From: Myrica gale
Taxonomy: Eukaryota > Streptophyta > Magnoliopsida > Fagales > Myricaceae
Length of the DNA: 64,000 nt
Direction: 5' to 3'
Assembly (NCBI GenBank): GCA_963930655.1
Contig: OZ005621.1
Location: 19,083,001 to 19,147,000 of the forward strand
Position numbers and translations under genes: made by a program. Numbering within the stretch: position 1 is the stretch's first letter; every line of letters starts with the position of its first letter. Of the stretch, positions 34,797 through 45,711 are shown piece by piece. Under the pieces are notes generated by a model. It was not told the origin of the DNA, did not search any database, and worked only from the letters and a program-made list of their open reading frames with translations.

Positions 34797-36474
34797 TGTA
34801 ACGCCCCGGGCCCAAACTCCATATAAAAAGATTTTCGTATAAAATAAGGATTATTCACCATGGATAATCATTTATCTAGGCCCCAATATTTCAAAACTTA
34901 TTTTGTACAATCTCAGCAAAGTATTCATAAACCGTAAAAAGACCCAAAAATATCAATCCGAGCACTAAAATTTACATTAGAATATCCGATATTTTCAATA
35001 TCGATGAAGATCTCCCAAAATAATACAATATCGAATTCCCCAATATTAATCTTCAAAAGTACTCTTGCAAAACACGCCTTTGAAACACAAATATATCTGA
35101 AACTACTCGTACTTCTCTAATTTTGTCAACTCTGAAAAATATGAGAATAAGGGGTGAGCTACGACTAGCTCAGTAAGTAGTAAGTCAATGGGGTTGGGGG
35201 AAAAGACAATTTTATCACAATAATCGAAATCCAAAATAAAACACCGTGAGCCATACCGAATCTAAAATACAATTTTGTAACAAAAATATCCAAGGTCGCG
35301 CAATATAGGGAAATCACCAATGGTCACACAGATCTCCAGGCCACAAAGACCTCCAAATACCATGAGGGGTATCAAGTTGACCACACAGACCACAAAAATA
35401 TATCACTAGCGCAAGGACAATTTTCACAGTATGCTCAAGTTATAAATATTTCAATTGAGTTTCACGAAAATCACAACAATCTCTTTTTACCCAAAATTTG
35501 TTCAGTTTCCCAAATAATACATCAAAATCATATAAAATACGGTGCAAGTTCAAAATCTCATTGAAGAACCACTTACCTCGAACACTTAATCAATCCTTAA
35601 AGCTTCTTCAATAATTGCTTAACAATCTCTCGGAAACAAGTAGCACACCACCTCAATTCAAAAATAGATCACATCTCCATATCAGCATCTTTAAATTCGA
35701 AAATACGATTTAACCTCTGTTATGTGTGTGGCTTGAAAAGTCAAGCCGCATATGTTGAATAACAAATTCAACATGGCTTTCAATGCAGCCATTTTGTTTG
35801 ACAAAAATGAAGGGATTTGCATGAATTGCGAATTCACGCATGGGAAGCATTTATTGCTTCCTTTCATTTGTTCCTCTTCTCATTAAAAGCTCAACCTCTC
35901 CTTTGTTTCTAAAAGTGAACGACCAGCTGCAAGACAAGCTGAAATTGTGCAGCTTGCCGAAGACTTTCATCTACAGCTATAACCGTCCTATAGCTATAGA
36001 ATGCAACTTTGCATTTATGGAAATAAATGCGATGTTCCCTGAGTCGATCTTTAAAAGGAGAAGAAATGTTTCGAAGAGAGGTATGTGAGGAAACCAATAG
36101 AGAGACGAGAGAAAAGAGTCGCAAGATATTGAGAGGGCTCTGTGTAATTTTTTCATCTCTTCTGTGTGTGAGAATATTGGGTGTATTGGGGCTTTGGGCT
36201 TGAGTGTTGTGTGACCACTCTTTGTACTCCACTTTTCTTATAATGAATTTCTTCCCGAGTTTCCGCCAATGGACGTAGGCTTTAAGCCGAACCACTTAAA
36301 TCTTGGTATTTTGTGTGTTTGCTGATTCTATTCTCATTTCTCTACTCTTTGGAGATCCTGAATATTTATCTTTGTCACAACAACCTCTATCCAAAAATCA
36401 AACATAGGATTAAACCTTATCTCTTGGTTTAAAATTCGAATTACTCACTTACACCTTTTTCGGGACGGGTATCA
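34797..36474. mobile_element. Older LTR-like repeat hosting a nested solo LTR
   Basis: Begins TGTAACGCCCCGGG and appears to end CGGGACGGGTATCA. It contains 'GGGGTGAGCTACGA...AGCTCAGTAAG' (about 35151-35180), a phrase I associate with plant Ty3-type LTRs. Removing the nested element leaves about 1.0 kb, a plausible solo LTR. I cannot see a matching target-site duplication (CTTGC left, TAAGT right), so limits and class are uncertain. Confidence 0.5.
35718..36382 (+). mobile_element. Copia-like solo LTR (665 bp)
   Basis: Starts TGTTATGTG and ends GTCACAACA (short inverted termini TGTT...AACA), with a 5-bp target-site duplication ACCTC at 35713-35717 and 36383-36387. Near its 3' end the phrase 'GGACGTAGGCTTTAAGCCG' followed by 'AACCAC' is typical of plant copia LTRs. 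There are no internal genes or second LTR. It sits inside the older repeat. Confidence 0.88.
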
Positions 36475-37600
36475 TAAGTATATGCAATCCAAATGTTATT
36501 ATCATGTTTTCATAATTTATATATACTCTCCATATATGTATATATAAATCAACCCACCCGAATTTGCATATATATATATATATATAGAATTGTGGTCGTG
36601 GAGTCTGTCATACAGCCGCAAATCTCATGCCCCGCACGAGTACGATAACCGTTCTAATGCTTCACGATGTCGATTGGGGTCCCATGATGTTGTGGATGCA
36701 GGGCTTAGAAGCTGCAGACTGCGCGCAGTACTCCAACGTTAAACCCTGCATATAATAAGGGGTGGTCATGACTTGCACACGTACGAGGTGAAATCTAATG
36801 GCAGATTGAGTCGACCCCAAGTACATTTTCGAGACTTGATTAAATGGAACAATTAGGACATGATGGAGATCAAAGCTGTAGAGCCTTAGATTAAGAAGCT
36901 CCTAATTGAGGCGTCCACTTTTTTGGTACAAATCATGGCGACGGCGTGTCTTTCCTTCAATCAATTAACTCTCTTTTTCTTTTTCCAGCTTGTTTCTTCT
37001 GCTTTTTTTTTAAACCACCGGAGCTTTCTTTTTCTTTTAACCCAACTTTCTACGTAATAATTACTCAGCAAAATACCCCAATCTATGTACTTTGGGCTAG
37101 CTTTTGTGTTTTTCCCTACCTCTTTTATCTCTTTCACCTTTGTTCTACTGTTTCTTTAAGATCTCTCTCCTGAGATAAGGTGAAAAAAAAGGAAGGTTCT
37201 CATTTGACATCTCCTGCCTTTTCCAGGCTATATATGTGTGGCTGATCTCATCGGTACAAGATATGTGTGGCTGAACTTTGTCTATTGTGGGACACTATTG
37301 TAGCTTCAAGTACAAGGTCAATAATGTGTAAAACGCCCTATCACTTAAGGTGGTATTTGTTCAGGAATTGTCATTGCTTTGTCCCTCATCCCCTTTTAGA
37401 AATCATTTTTCCCTTGGCTTATGATCTCCTTTGGCAGCTGACACGCTGGGATCATCATGATCTAGATGTCCCACCACGAGGTAAATGCTACACTATAATT
37501 ACATGAAGAAGTATGACTTTTCCCTAATTTGAACAGATCGAGCCGATGCGCAAGCTCAGCCCAAGCTCGATCAAGAAGTTGGCTTGGGTGAAGTGGGCTG
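36475..37600. other. Intergenic region
   Basis: A (TA)n microsatellite lies at about 36569-36586. An ATG at 36934 opens a short hydrophobic frame with no family match. No gene is supported. Confidence 0.4.
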
Positions 37601-37619
37601 GAACACACTAACCGAGTCA

Positions 37620-37930
37620 GATGGGCCTAGTTTGGGTTGAAGGGATCGATGGCTTGAAGCGAGGTTAGGCCCGTGATGCGTGAGATGGATTCTGTACGTA
37701 GGGCCTGCGAGTGTGAGAGGGAAAAGCTGGAGTACGAATTGGACGCATAAATATGTGGAAGAGCTCAAGCGGCATGCAGAGTAGGGTGTGCGAAGGCTCT
37801 GGTGGCGGCGGATTTTATGGCTCAGCAGGGGGAGGATGCTAATGCACATGGGACTTCGAGCGAAATACTTCCGACCCGAAATGTGTTGTATATGCCTCCG
37901 GCCCTTCTAAGAGAGCTTTGAAAAATTGAA
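37620..37930 (+). other. Unrecognised coding-like remnant
   Basis: One plus-strand frame reads 'REMDSVRRACECEREKLEYE', then after a stop 'ICGRAQAACRVGCAKALVAA', then a Gln/Glu/Asp-rich stretch. The composition looks more protein-like than the surrounding DNA, but I cannot name a family, and there are stops at about 37748 and 37919. It may be an old gene fragment or part of a transposon. Confidence 0.25.
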
Positions 37931-37935
37931 AGGCA

Positions 37936-40242
37936 GTGTTCGGTAATGTTGTACTAGTTGGGGCAACCATAAAGAAGATGATATGGGGAGCAAGAGGTCT
38001 CTGCAGGTTCAGCAATAGGCGAGGATTATTAACCAATTGCCAAGCCCATTGCAATGCTTTGAAGTCTCTCCCTGAAGATTGCATTACTCAAGAAGAAGCC
38101 TTTCAAACCACAGCCAAGTACTATACAGGGCTCCTCGAGGCTTGCATTCGATCAAAATCTCTCTCCCAAGGCAAGAAAATCCATCAACATCTCCTGAAGA
38201 ACAGCACCAGCTTTATTGATTCTCCTGTGCTCGAAAAGCTCGCCCATCTCTACATAGCATGTGACGAAGTCCAACTTGGACGCCGCGTGTTCGATGAAAT
38301 TCCGTACTCAACTGTTATTCTATGGAACCTTATGATAAGAGCTTCTGCGTGGCATGGGCCATTTAAATTTAGGTGAGGCGCAAAAAATTTTCAGTGGTAT
38401 GTTGTATAGAGATGTTGTAGCATGGAATGCTATGATTGCTGGCTTTTCGCTTCATGGACTTTATGATGTCACGGTACGTTGGTTGTTGAAATGCAGAAAG
38501 CGGAACAAGTCCCAACTCTTCAACAATAGTAGCAGGTCTGCGGCGTCTGCCTACGGTTGGACAAGCTAATGCTTTGAGCCAAGGGAAGGTTATGCACGCA
38601 TACTCTATGAGGAGGAACTTTTGTAACGATGTGGTGCTTGAAACTGGACTTTTGGATATGTATGGTAGATGTCGCTGCATATCTCATGCGCGAACAATAG
38701 TTGACATGATTAGTGTCAAAAATGAGGTTTGTTGGAGTGCTATGATTGGAGCATATGTTCTATGTGATTCTATGGTAGAGGCATTGACATTATATGACGA
38801 GTTGGTGCATAAGTGTGATAAATATAACGTCAGTTACTCTTGCTATCATACTTCGAGCTTGTGCAAGGCTCACTGATTTCAGCAGAGGGAGACGGTTACA
38901 TTGTTTTGCAACCAAATCAGGGTTAGATTTGGATACATTGGTAGGTAATACTCTTCTGTCCATGTATGCAAAGTGTGGGGTTATTGATGATGCTCTCAGG
39001 TTCTTTGACCTTATGGTTTTTAAGGATACAGTTTCGTATGGTGCCATTATGTCTGGATGCATGCAGAATGGTTAAGCAGAGGAGGTCTTACTAATTTTTC
39101 ACCAAATGCAAAATTGTGTGGGATTGACCCCGATCTGGCAACCATGTTGGGTGTACTCCCTGCCTGTTCCCATTTGACTGCTCTCCAACATGGGGCATGC
39201 GGCCATGGTTACTCGATAGTTCATGGCTTTGTGACTGAGACCTCTATTTGCAATGCGCTTATTGATAATGTACTCCAAGTGTGGGAAGATCAATATTGCT
39301 AGGCAAGTGTTTTATAGGATGAATTCGAAGGATATTATCTCATGGAAAGCATTGATAGTTGGTTATGGTGTCCATGGGCTTGGCGGGGAAGCACTTTCCC
39401 TTTCCAATAACTTTCTAGAAAGTGGTTTAAAGCCAGACGATGTGACTTTCATTGCTATCTTATCTGCTTGCAGCCATTCAGGACACGTCACAGAAGGAAA
39501 GCAATGGTTTAATGCCATGATTCTTGATTTCAACATTATACCAAGGATTGAACATTACATATGCATGGTTGATCTTCTTGGTCGGGCTGGACTTTTGGAT
39601 GAGGCACACAGTCTCATTTTAAGTATGCCATTTGAGCCAGATGTCCGTCTATGGAGCACCTGCTTGCTGCGTGTAGGATCCACAAGAATATTGAACTTGG
39701 GGAAGAAGTATCAAAGAAGATCCAGGGCATAGGAGCTGAAAGTACTGGGAATTTTGTCCTTTTATCTAATATATACAGTGCTGTCGGAAGATGGGATGAG
39801 AGCATGTAAGAATCACGCAGGACAGAGGCTTTAAGAAAAGCACAGGCTGCAGTTGGGTTGAGGTAAATGGTGTTATTCATGCGTTTGTTGGTGGAGATCG
39901 ATCCCACCCAGAATCATCACAGATTAACAGGAAGTTGGACGAACTGCTGGTGGAGATGAAAAGGTTGGGGTATCGTGCAGAATCAAGTTTTGTTCTCCAG
40001 GATGTTGAAGACGAAGAGAAGGAAAGGATTATATCACAGCGAGAACTTAGCCATAGCATTTGCAATTCTTTGTCTGAGCCCCAGCAAGCCCATTCTAATT
40101 ACGAAGAATTTGCGGGTTTGCGTAGACTGCCATTCTGCCATTAAATATATCTCTCTCATAACAAAGAGATGTAACAGTAAGAGATGTTAGTCGGTTTCAT
40201 CATTTCAGGAATGACATCTGCAATTGTGGGGATTACTGGTGA
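37936..40242 (+). pseudogene. PPR protein with DYW domain, disrupted
   Basis: Intact relatives are organelle RNA-editing factors. PPR repeats are evident: 'YYTGLLEACIRSKSLSQGKK', 'MLYRDVVAWNAMIAGFSLHG', 'LETGLLDMYGRCRCISHART', 'LVGNTLLSMYAKCGVIDDAL', 'SKDIISWKALIVGYGVHGLG' and 'VTFIAILSACSHSG'. These are followed by E/E+ regions ('HYICMVDLLGRAGLLDEAHS', 'GVIHAFVGGDRSHPESSQI') and a DYW domain ('FVLQDVEDEEKE', then across a shift 'LAIAFAILCLSPSKP', 'CVDCHSAIKYISLITKR') that ends precisely in 'CNCGDYW' and TGA at 40240-40242. Frameshifts occur near 38350, 38500, 38820, 39080, 39280, 39690, 39810, 40040 and 40172. A block is missing after 38360, where one or two repeats would be expected. Nonfunctional. 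Confidence 0.88.
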
Positions 40243-41051
40243 GGAAGAGGATATACAGGTCGGATCACAAGTCTTCATAATATCACTGGTGAGCTATGCA
40301 GCATTCAGTTTGAACTTTTTTCCTCTTTTTCCAGGTAAAGAGGGTGCAAAGGTGGTCAATCCCATGCCCACTGGGGAGCTGCAAGAAGAGGGGTCTAGGT
40401 GGGAGAGATCCACATGTGCTCTCTCAAACGAAGCTAGATCATAATTTGACACCAACCCAACCAAAAGCGAGGGTTGAAGCCCCAGGCGATCTGCAGGAGA
40501 TCCTCGACAAACTGGCATCTCCATCTTGGAAACTTTGGCTCAGTGTTAGCAATTGAAATGCAGGTGGACAAGCCAGAAAGCACGACACTTCATAGCGCTT
40601 GCATCTTTGAGGATCTGGGAAAGCTCTACCAAAGTAACAAATTCCAGACAAAATAGCTGAGAGTTGTAGCAAAAGCAAAGTGTTGAGAAGGAATAGCACT
40701 ACCATCTGTATAAGCTTTAGACAAATTGACGAACAAAGGCGGAAAAATTCATACTTCCATCCCCACTTCCAAAATTTAATCCAGTTGGGACCTAGTAATA
40801 ATGTATGAACAAATATACTAGACACGACCAGGCGTGCCAAAGTCAACATGGTAGATTTTGATGTAGCCAGAAAGCAAATACAACGTTGAAACATTTGCAT
40901 TTTCAAACAAATAATTCAGTTGTGAGGAATAAGATTATGCATCTGATCTCATAGATCGTCATATTCGGCAAATTGTACAGCTTCCCTCTTCTTCATGGCG
41001 CCTGGAAGAACTTTTGAACTCATTGTTTAGTTCTACCGCCTCAACATTCTA
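40243..41051. other. Intergenic region downstream of PPR and UFC1
   Basis: Lies between two convergent units. No coding region recognised; the part next to 41052 is presumably the UFC1 3'UTR. Confidence 0.45.
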
Positions 41052-42130
41052 CTAAGTTTCAGTGGATGATGAGGTCGCATCATCTTTGTGCTTGATCATA
41101 CCAGAATCCACAAGAACGGGAACCTCTGCTGCAAGCCATGGTGCAAGACCCAAGCACAGTGCATGCGCTATGCCAAACCTAGGACTAGAAAACAAAAGCT
41201 TATTAATCTAGAATTCCACTATAAACAATCAATCCTAATGAAAACCAGAGCCTCATGCCCTCATCCAGACAAACAAATGGAACAAGCTATGCTGCTTTCC
41301 AGTGGAATTAGGGTTTCGTTTGATATTCATTGCAGCTGAAATTGGAATGCAAATTTGAATCTTTAAATTTTGGAGGTGAAAAAAACTATTTTTGCAAAAT
41401 AACTGATAAGACAAGCAAATATACCAAGTTGAATACATTTCCATTAAACAAACACGAGCCAAAATGTGCTTTTGAGAGAGTTCTTCCCCGGATGATAAAT
41501 TAAAAATGTAAATAAATCTAAGAATTCAACAAAGGAAAATCCAAATGATTCAACAGGTATTCTGAACTGTCAAAAAAAATAACCCCCCCCCCCCCCCTCA
41601 AGGGAAATCAAAAGTAGTACCTGTTTTTCGCCCAAAGCGGCTTGAAATGAACGGTCAAGCAGATCTTTCCCCCTCTATACATCTGAAACAAAACTGGCTC
41701 AATCAAAAGTAAACAAATATAAAAAATATAATAAATTCGAACAAAGAGGAGGAGGAGGAGGAGGAGGAGGAGGAGGGACGAAAGCCAAAAACGATACCTT
41801 TTGGGTCTTGCCGTCGAGTTGGGGGAGCTCGAGCTCCGGCGCAGTGGAGGGGTAGGTGACGGGAATATCGAATTGGAGGTCGAACTCGTACTTGAGGAGG
41901 TTGTGGACGTACCAGCACTTGCCGGTCCAACGCGTCCCCTCGGGGTTGGCCGCGGAGATCCGGAACCAGTCGTTGTCGTTGGACTTGTTCATCTGGGTGT
42001 AGGCGATCAGAGCCTTGTACTCCTCCTTGAGCCTCAGCGTCCACGCCACCCCGTCCCTCGGCCCGGCTTTCGTCGTTAGCAGAGGGATTTGGGTCAGCGT
42101 GGATTTCGTGTTCGGATCCCAGCCCTCCAT
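41052..42130 (-). CDS. UFC1: UFC1, E2 conjugating enzyme for UFM1
   Basis: Carries the ubiquitin-fold modifier UFM1 as a thioester from the E1 (UBA5) and works with the E3 (UFL1); ufmylation is linked to ER and ribosome quality control. Minus-strand exons 42130-41798, 41682-41621 and 41184-41052 join to 175 codons in frame. The protein starts [20 protein letters not shown], contains '[18 protein letters not shown]' and '[14 protein letters not shown]', and ends near '[11 protein letters not shown]', following plant UFC1 throughout. The active-site cysteine is C119 in '[16 protein letters not shown]'. An in-frame ATG 24 codons upstream (42202) exists, but family comparison supports the start at 42130. 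Intron 1 holds a (GAG)n microsatellite (41749-41773) and ends close to other simple repeats. Confidence 0.95.
41583..41597. repeat. 15-base C homopolymer in UFC1 intron 2
   Basis: An uninterrupted run of C on the plus strand, 24 bases from the splice donor of exon 2. On the transcribed strand it is a G run. Length calls in such runs are error-prone. Confidence 0.85.
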
Positions 42131-42299
42131 TTCTCTATCAGCTAAGCAACCTCTAAGCCTACCCTTGATTCGACGATTGATCTCCAAAACCTGCTCTCTC
42201 ACTCTCTCAGCAAAGCAACCTCTAAGTCTCGTGAGCCCGTCAATGGGATCGTCCCAGGGAAAAGAGTGAACAATTGGGATACGTTCGTTTTCGCACTTT

Positions 42300-42795
42300 T
42301 TTTACGGGATTCTAACGGACGTTTGTTTCCCAATTATTACGACTCTCAATATTTTCAAATAATTATAAAATAATTTATCTCCTCGTTAAATTATAAAATA
42401 ATATTAAATTATTCAATTAAATCTTTTTTTTCATCACTTTTTCATAAAATACTATACTTTTTCACAAACCCCAATATCTAAAATTTTTAAAACCCTAATA
42501 TTTCTACAAACAAATACCACCAATATATTCACAAATCTACCACCAAACATATTCAGAATTCAAACACAAAAACCAATATATTTTACACAATCTCCAACAA
42601 TTTTTTAATTTTTTATTCAACATAAATTTTCTATTTTTATACTTTTTCACATAAATCCAATATTTTTTTATTAAACAATTACATCAAATCATTTCTCTCT
42701 CCACTTTACACAAATACCAATAAAACACTATTAAACATACAAATTCACAACTTCTCTAAAATCCTACATTTTTACTCAAAACAAACATAACCTTG
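42300..42795. mobile_element. Candidate AT-rich MITE
   Basis: A non-coding AT-rich block with ends 'GACGTTTGTTTCCC' and, in reverse complement, 'GGTTATGTTTGTTTTGAG'. Its interior phrases ('CTTTTTCACAAACCCCAATA', 'AAATCCTACATTTTTACTC') recur in similar blocks in this window. Ends are approximate and no target-site duplication was confirmed. Confidence 0.4.
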
Positions 42796-44109
42796 GTAGA
42801 TGTGAGGGTATAGTTGTAATTGTGTTAATTAGGGGTGAATAGTGAACTAGTCGGAAGCGGAATTTGACATTATGATATTCGGTCCGCTAACTAGCTGATG
42901 ACCAAAATAGGGTCTGCTTCCGCTTCCGACTCTTAGCGGATTTAGCGGAAGCGGATAGCGTAATTCCGACAATGTTTTGAGCCATATTTTTTTGGCCCAT
43001 TTAAACATTTTTTACAAAAAATAAAACTGTTATTTATTTATCACAATTCATAAATATAAATATATCTGAATATATCAAAAAATTAAAATATACAACACAT
43101 CTTCATAAGAACATTTTGTAATTCATTACAAAGATCTCAATTCACGAACAAGTGTGCAATTCACAAAATCCATATTCAATAAATCTCAAAATAACATGCA
43201 AATAACATAGTGTACGCTGACGTTACTCAAAATAGAAGAATATTATAATACAAACTAAGAATTTATAAAGCAAGAAATTAAAAACAAAACCAAACGTTTA
43301 AGGATTCATGTCAAGCAAGTAAAGAGCAGTTGCACAGTGCAATATAACATCCGTTCCATAATGTTTAAGGATTTATCATCCGTTCCATTTTTACATATTA
43401 CACTTATAAGATACACTTATATGCTAAGAAAATTAAGATAGCTATCATGAACTAAAATAAACTGAATGGATTCGAGAACATAAAATAGGAGAGACAAAAC
43501 CAAGATTGCAACACAAAGCTCCAATTAGCACTCAAGTAGAAGTATAAAATGTTGGTTCTATCAGTGTCTCTGTGTCGGCATACCTCATACAAGAACCAAT
43601 AATTATAGGTAAAGTACATAACTGGAAAAGCTCTACGTCGCCCCATCAGCAATCCAGCCACTTAGTAGGGCTCCAACAAGGGCACCACACAGACATGTAC
43701 TTACAACCAGACCTTACTTTAAAGAAAATGATAAAAACTATTAGATAAGAGAGTTAGTTGCAAAAATCAGATATTAGACCACACAAATAGGCCACAAGAT
43801 CAACCCAATTTCACCTTCTGCCAAGGTATTCCCGCTGAATCCAAGATCTATTGAAATGCTTTCAAGTGGTTCATTAACTACTTTGCATCAAACAAATATA
43901 GGAAACAAAAATCCAAACTTGATCAATTTATTTGCCTCCCTCACACTTGAAGAACACTAAGAGAAAAGGAAGACAAGACTTTGAGTTCAAGATATAACAC
44001 CAACCCTGTATGATAGCCAAATAAGAATGAAGTAATTGTCGCAACTAACACATGCAGGAAAGAAAGCCTCCATGAAGGGTTTGAAGTTTCTGGAGACATA
44101 CTGTTCTGT

Positions 44110-44370
44110 AGAAGATCTTCAAGACATGCAAGTGCAGAGAGAGTGTGATGCAGACATAGAGAGAGTGAAAGAGATGCAGACAGAGAGAGAGAGAGTGAGA
44201 GAGATGCAGACAGAGAAAGAGATGGAGACAGAGAGTTAGAAAGGGGAAATTAGGGCTGCGACTGGGGGGACTCGGGGTCGGGGGAGGGGAAGGGGAACAT
44301 TAGGCAAAGGGCTGCGGCTGGGGGGAGACTCAGGGGAGGGGGAGGGGAAGGGGAACATTAGGCAAAGGGC
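44110..44370 (+). repeat. GA-rich and G-rich tandem repeats
   Basis: About 44130-44235 holds several copies of a roughly 26-base GA-rich unit (GAGAGAGATGCAGACAGAGA). About 44244-44370 holds two near-identical copies of a roughly 66-base unit containing 'GGGGAACATTAGGCAAAGGG' and 'CTGCGGCTGGGGGGA'. Confidence 0.75.
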
Positions 44371-44379
44371 TGGACAATT

Positions 44380-44418
44380 TTGTCGTGGATCAAAACGGTG
44401 AGTTTTGATCCACGACAA
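44380..44418. repeat. Perfect 17-bp inverted repeat with 5-base loop
   Basis: TTGTCGTGGATCAAAAC (44380-44396), loop GGTGA, then GTTTTGATCCACGACAA (44402-44418). The arms match without mismatch. Confidence 0.95.
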
Positions 44419-44710
44419 GTTTTGGTTTTTTTTCCCAAAAAACAAGTAAACAACGTCGTCCTATTAAAATGGGACAACGTCGTTTTAAGTCAATAGAAAA
44501 AAATAAAATAAAAAAGGCACCGGAACCGGATTTTCCGCCGAACCGGCGGAAAAGTCCGCTTCCGCTTCCGCTTCCGCTAGTGGCCCAAAATGACCTTCGG
44601 CTCCGGTTCCTGGAAGAGGCGGAGCTTTTTTTCCCAGAACCGGTGCCGGAAACGGACTCGAACCTCCGCCGGAAGCCGGACTGGACTTACAGGCTCAGGG
44701 TTAGTTTACT

Positions 44711-45711
44711 ATGGGGTGAACTCAGATCAAAACTTCACTCACAAAATTTTTCATATTTTTATTAAAAAAAATACATAAAATTTTCTCTTTATTTACTTTT
44801 TAACGAATTTCATTATTATTTTTATTAAACTTTCATTAAACTTTTCTTTCTTTATTTTTTAATAAAAAAATATTTTACAGCCAAATATTTTTTTATTTTT
44901 TTACCAACATTTTACAAACCACATAAAAATTTAAATTGTAAAAAAAAAATCTACAAACTAATTTTTAAAATTTTTACTTCACAAATATCACCTTAAGAAG
45001 TAAAGTCATTAGAAGTTGGAGATATATGCATGTTCATTTGATATTATTAGATATGCCATACAATCAGATCTCTGAGAGGTAGCTGATTGAACTCATGGTA
45101 CGTAAAGTAGTGTTTATATATATCAATTTTTTTGAAAATATTATAAAATTTGAGGAACTTTAGAGTGTTATTGAATTTATATAAATAATAATAAAAATAA
45201 AATTTTATAGAAATAGATAGTAGATAGTTGTAATAGACGAAATAAATGATTTTAAAATTTACTAACTATGTTTTTTAACTAAAATTTTAAATTAATTATA
45301 TTTTTACATTAAAAAAATTTGAATGAATAAAAAAATTCGAATATTTTGAGTTTCCAAACAATGTTATTATTATTATAAATAAACTTTAGACAACCGACAG
45401 AAAGAATGGCTAGGCTAACAATGTGGCCGACAGACGCGACACTGATCTTTTCACTTTTTCTAGTTTTGTGGGGCGTCTTTGGAGAGGATAGGTTCCTTCC
45501 TTCGGCGAAGTCGCTCTCTGCGGTTTTTTTCTTGTCTACTAGTGAAGGTGAGGGGGGTGAAAGTGGATTTCTGTTTAAGTAACGGAAGTAGGGCCTCTCG
45601 AATATAGGCCACGCTTTGTCCCTTCGTACACAGTAAAAAGTCTTCCTTCCGCTCTCTCATTGCTTCAAGATTCGGTTTTTTTTTTTGCATTCCTTCGTTC
45701 GCCGTCCAGAA
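44711..45711. other. Gene-free AT-rich region upstream of the NB-LRR remnant
   Basis: No gene recognised. 44750-45000 is AT-rich and resembles MITE interiors elsewhere in the window. Confidence 0.45.

Larger units (their letters stand above)
42828..44710. mobile_element. Candidate hAT-like element with CGGAAGCGGA subrepeats
   Basis: The left side begins TTAGGGGTGAATAG, hAT-like, followed by repeated 'GCGGAAGCGGA/TCCGCTTCCG' words (42853-42970). The right side (44515-44680) again has clustered 'TCCGCTTCCGCTTCCGCT' and 'CGCCGGAAGCCGG' words. The centre (about 43020-44020) is AT-rich with no transposase seen. The right terminus is not defined, so the limits are guesses. Confidence 0.4.

Noticed and set aside
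36934-37170. ATG followed by a hydrophobic, Phe/Ser-rich frame resembling a transit peptide
   Set aside because: It is caused by pyrimidine-rich sequence; it stops after about 40 codons and no plausible following exon was seen.
41703-42079. Other open frames over UFC1 exon 1, including a poly-Pro tail
   Set aside because: The poly-Pro run is the translated (GAG)n intron repeat past the true splice donor; the other frames are shadows of UFC1.
44036-44239. 67-codon frame rich in Glu/Arg/Met
   Set aside because: Mostly translation of a GA-rich tandem repeat.
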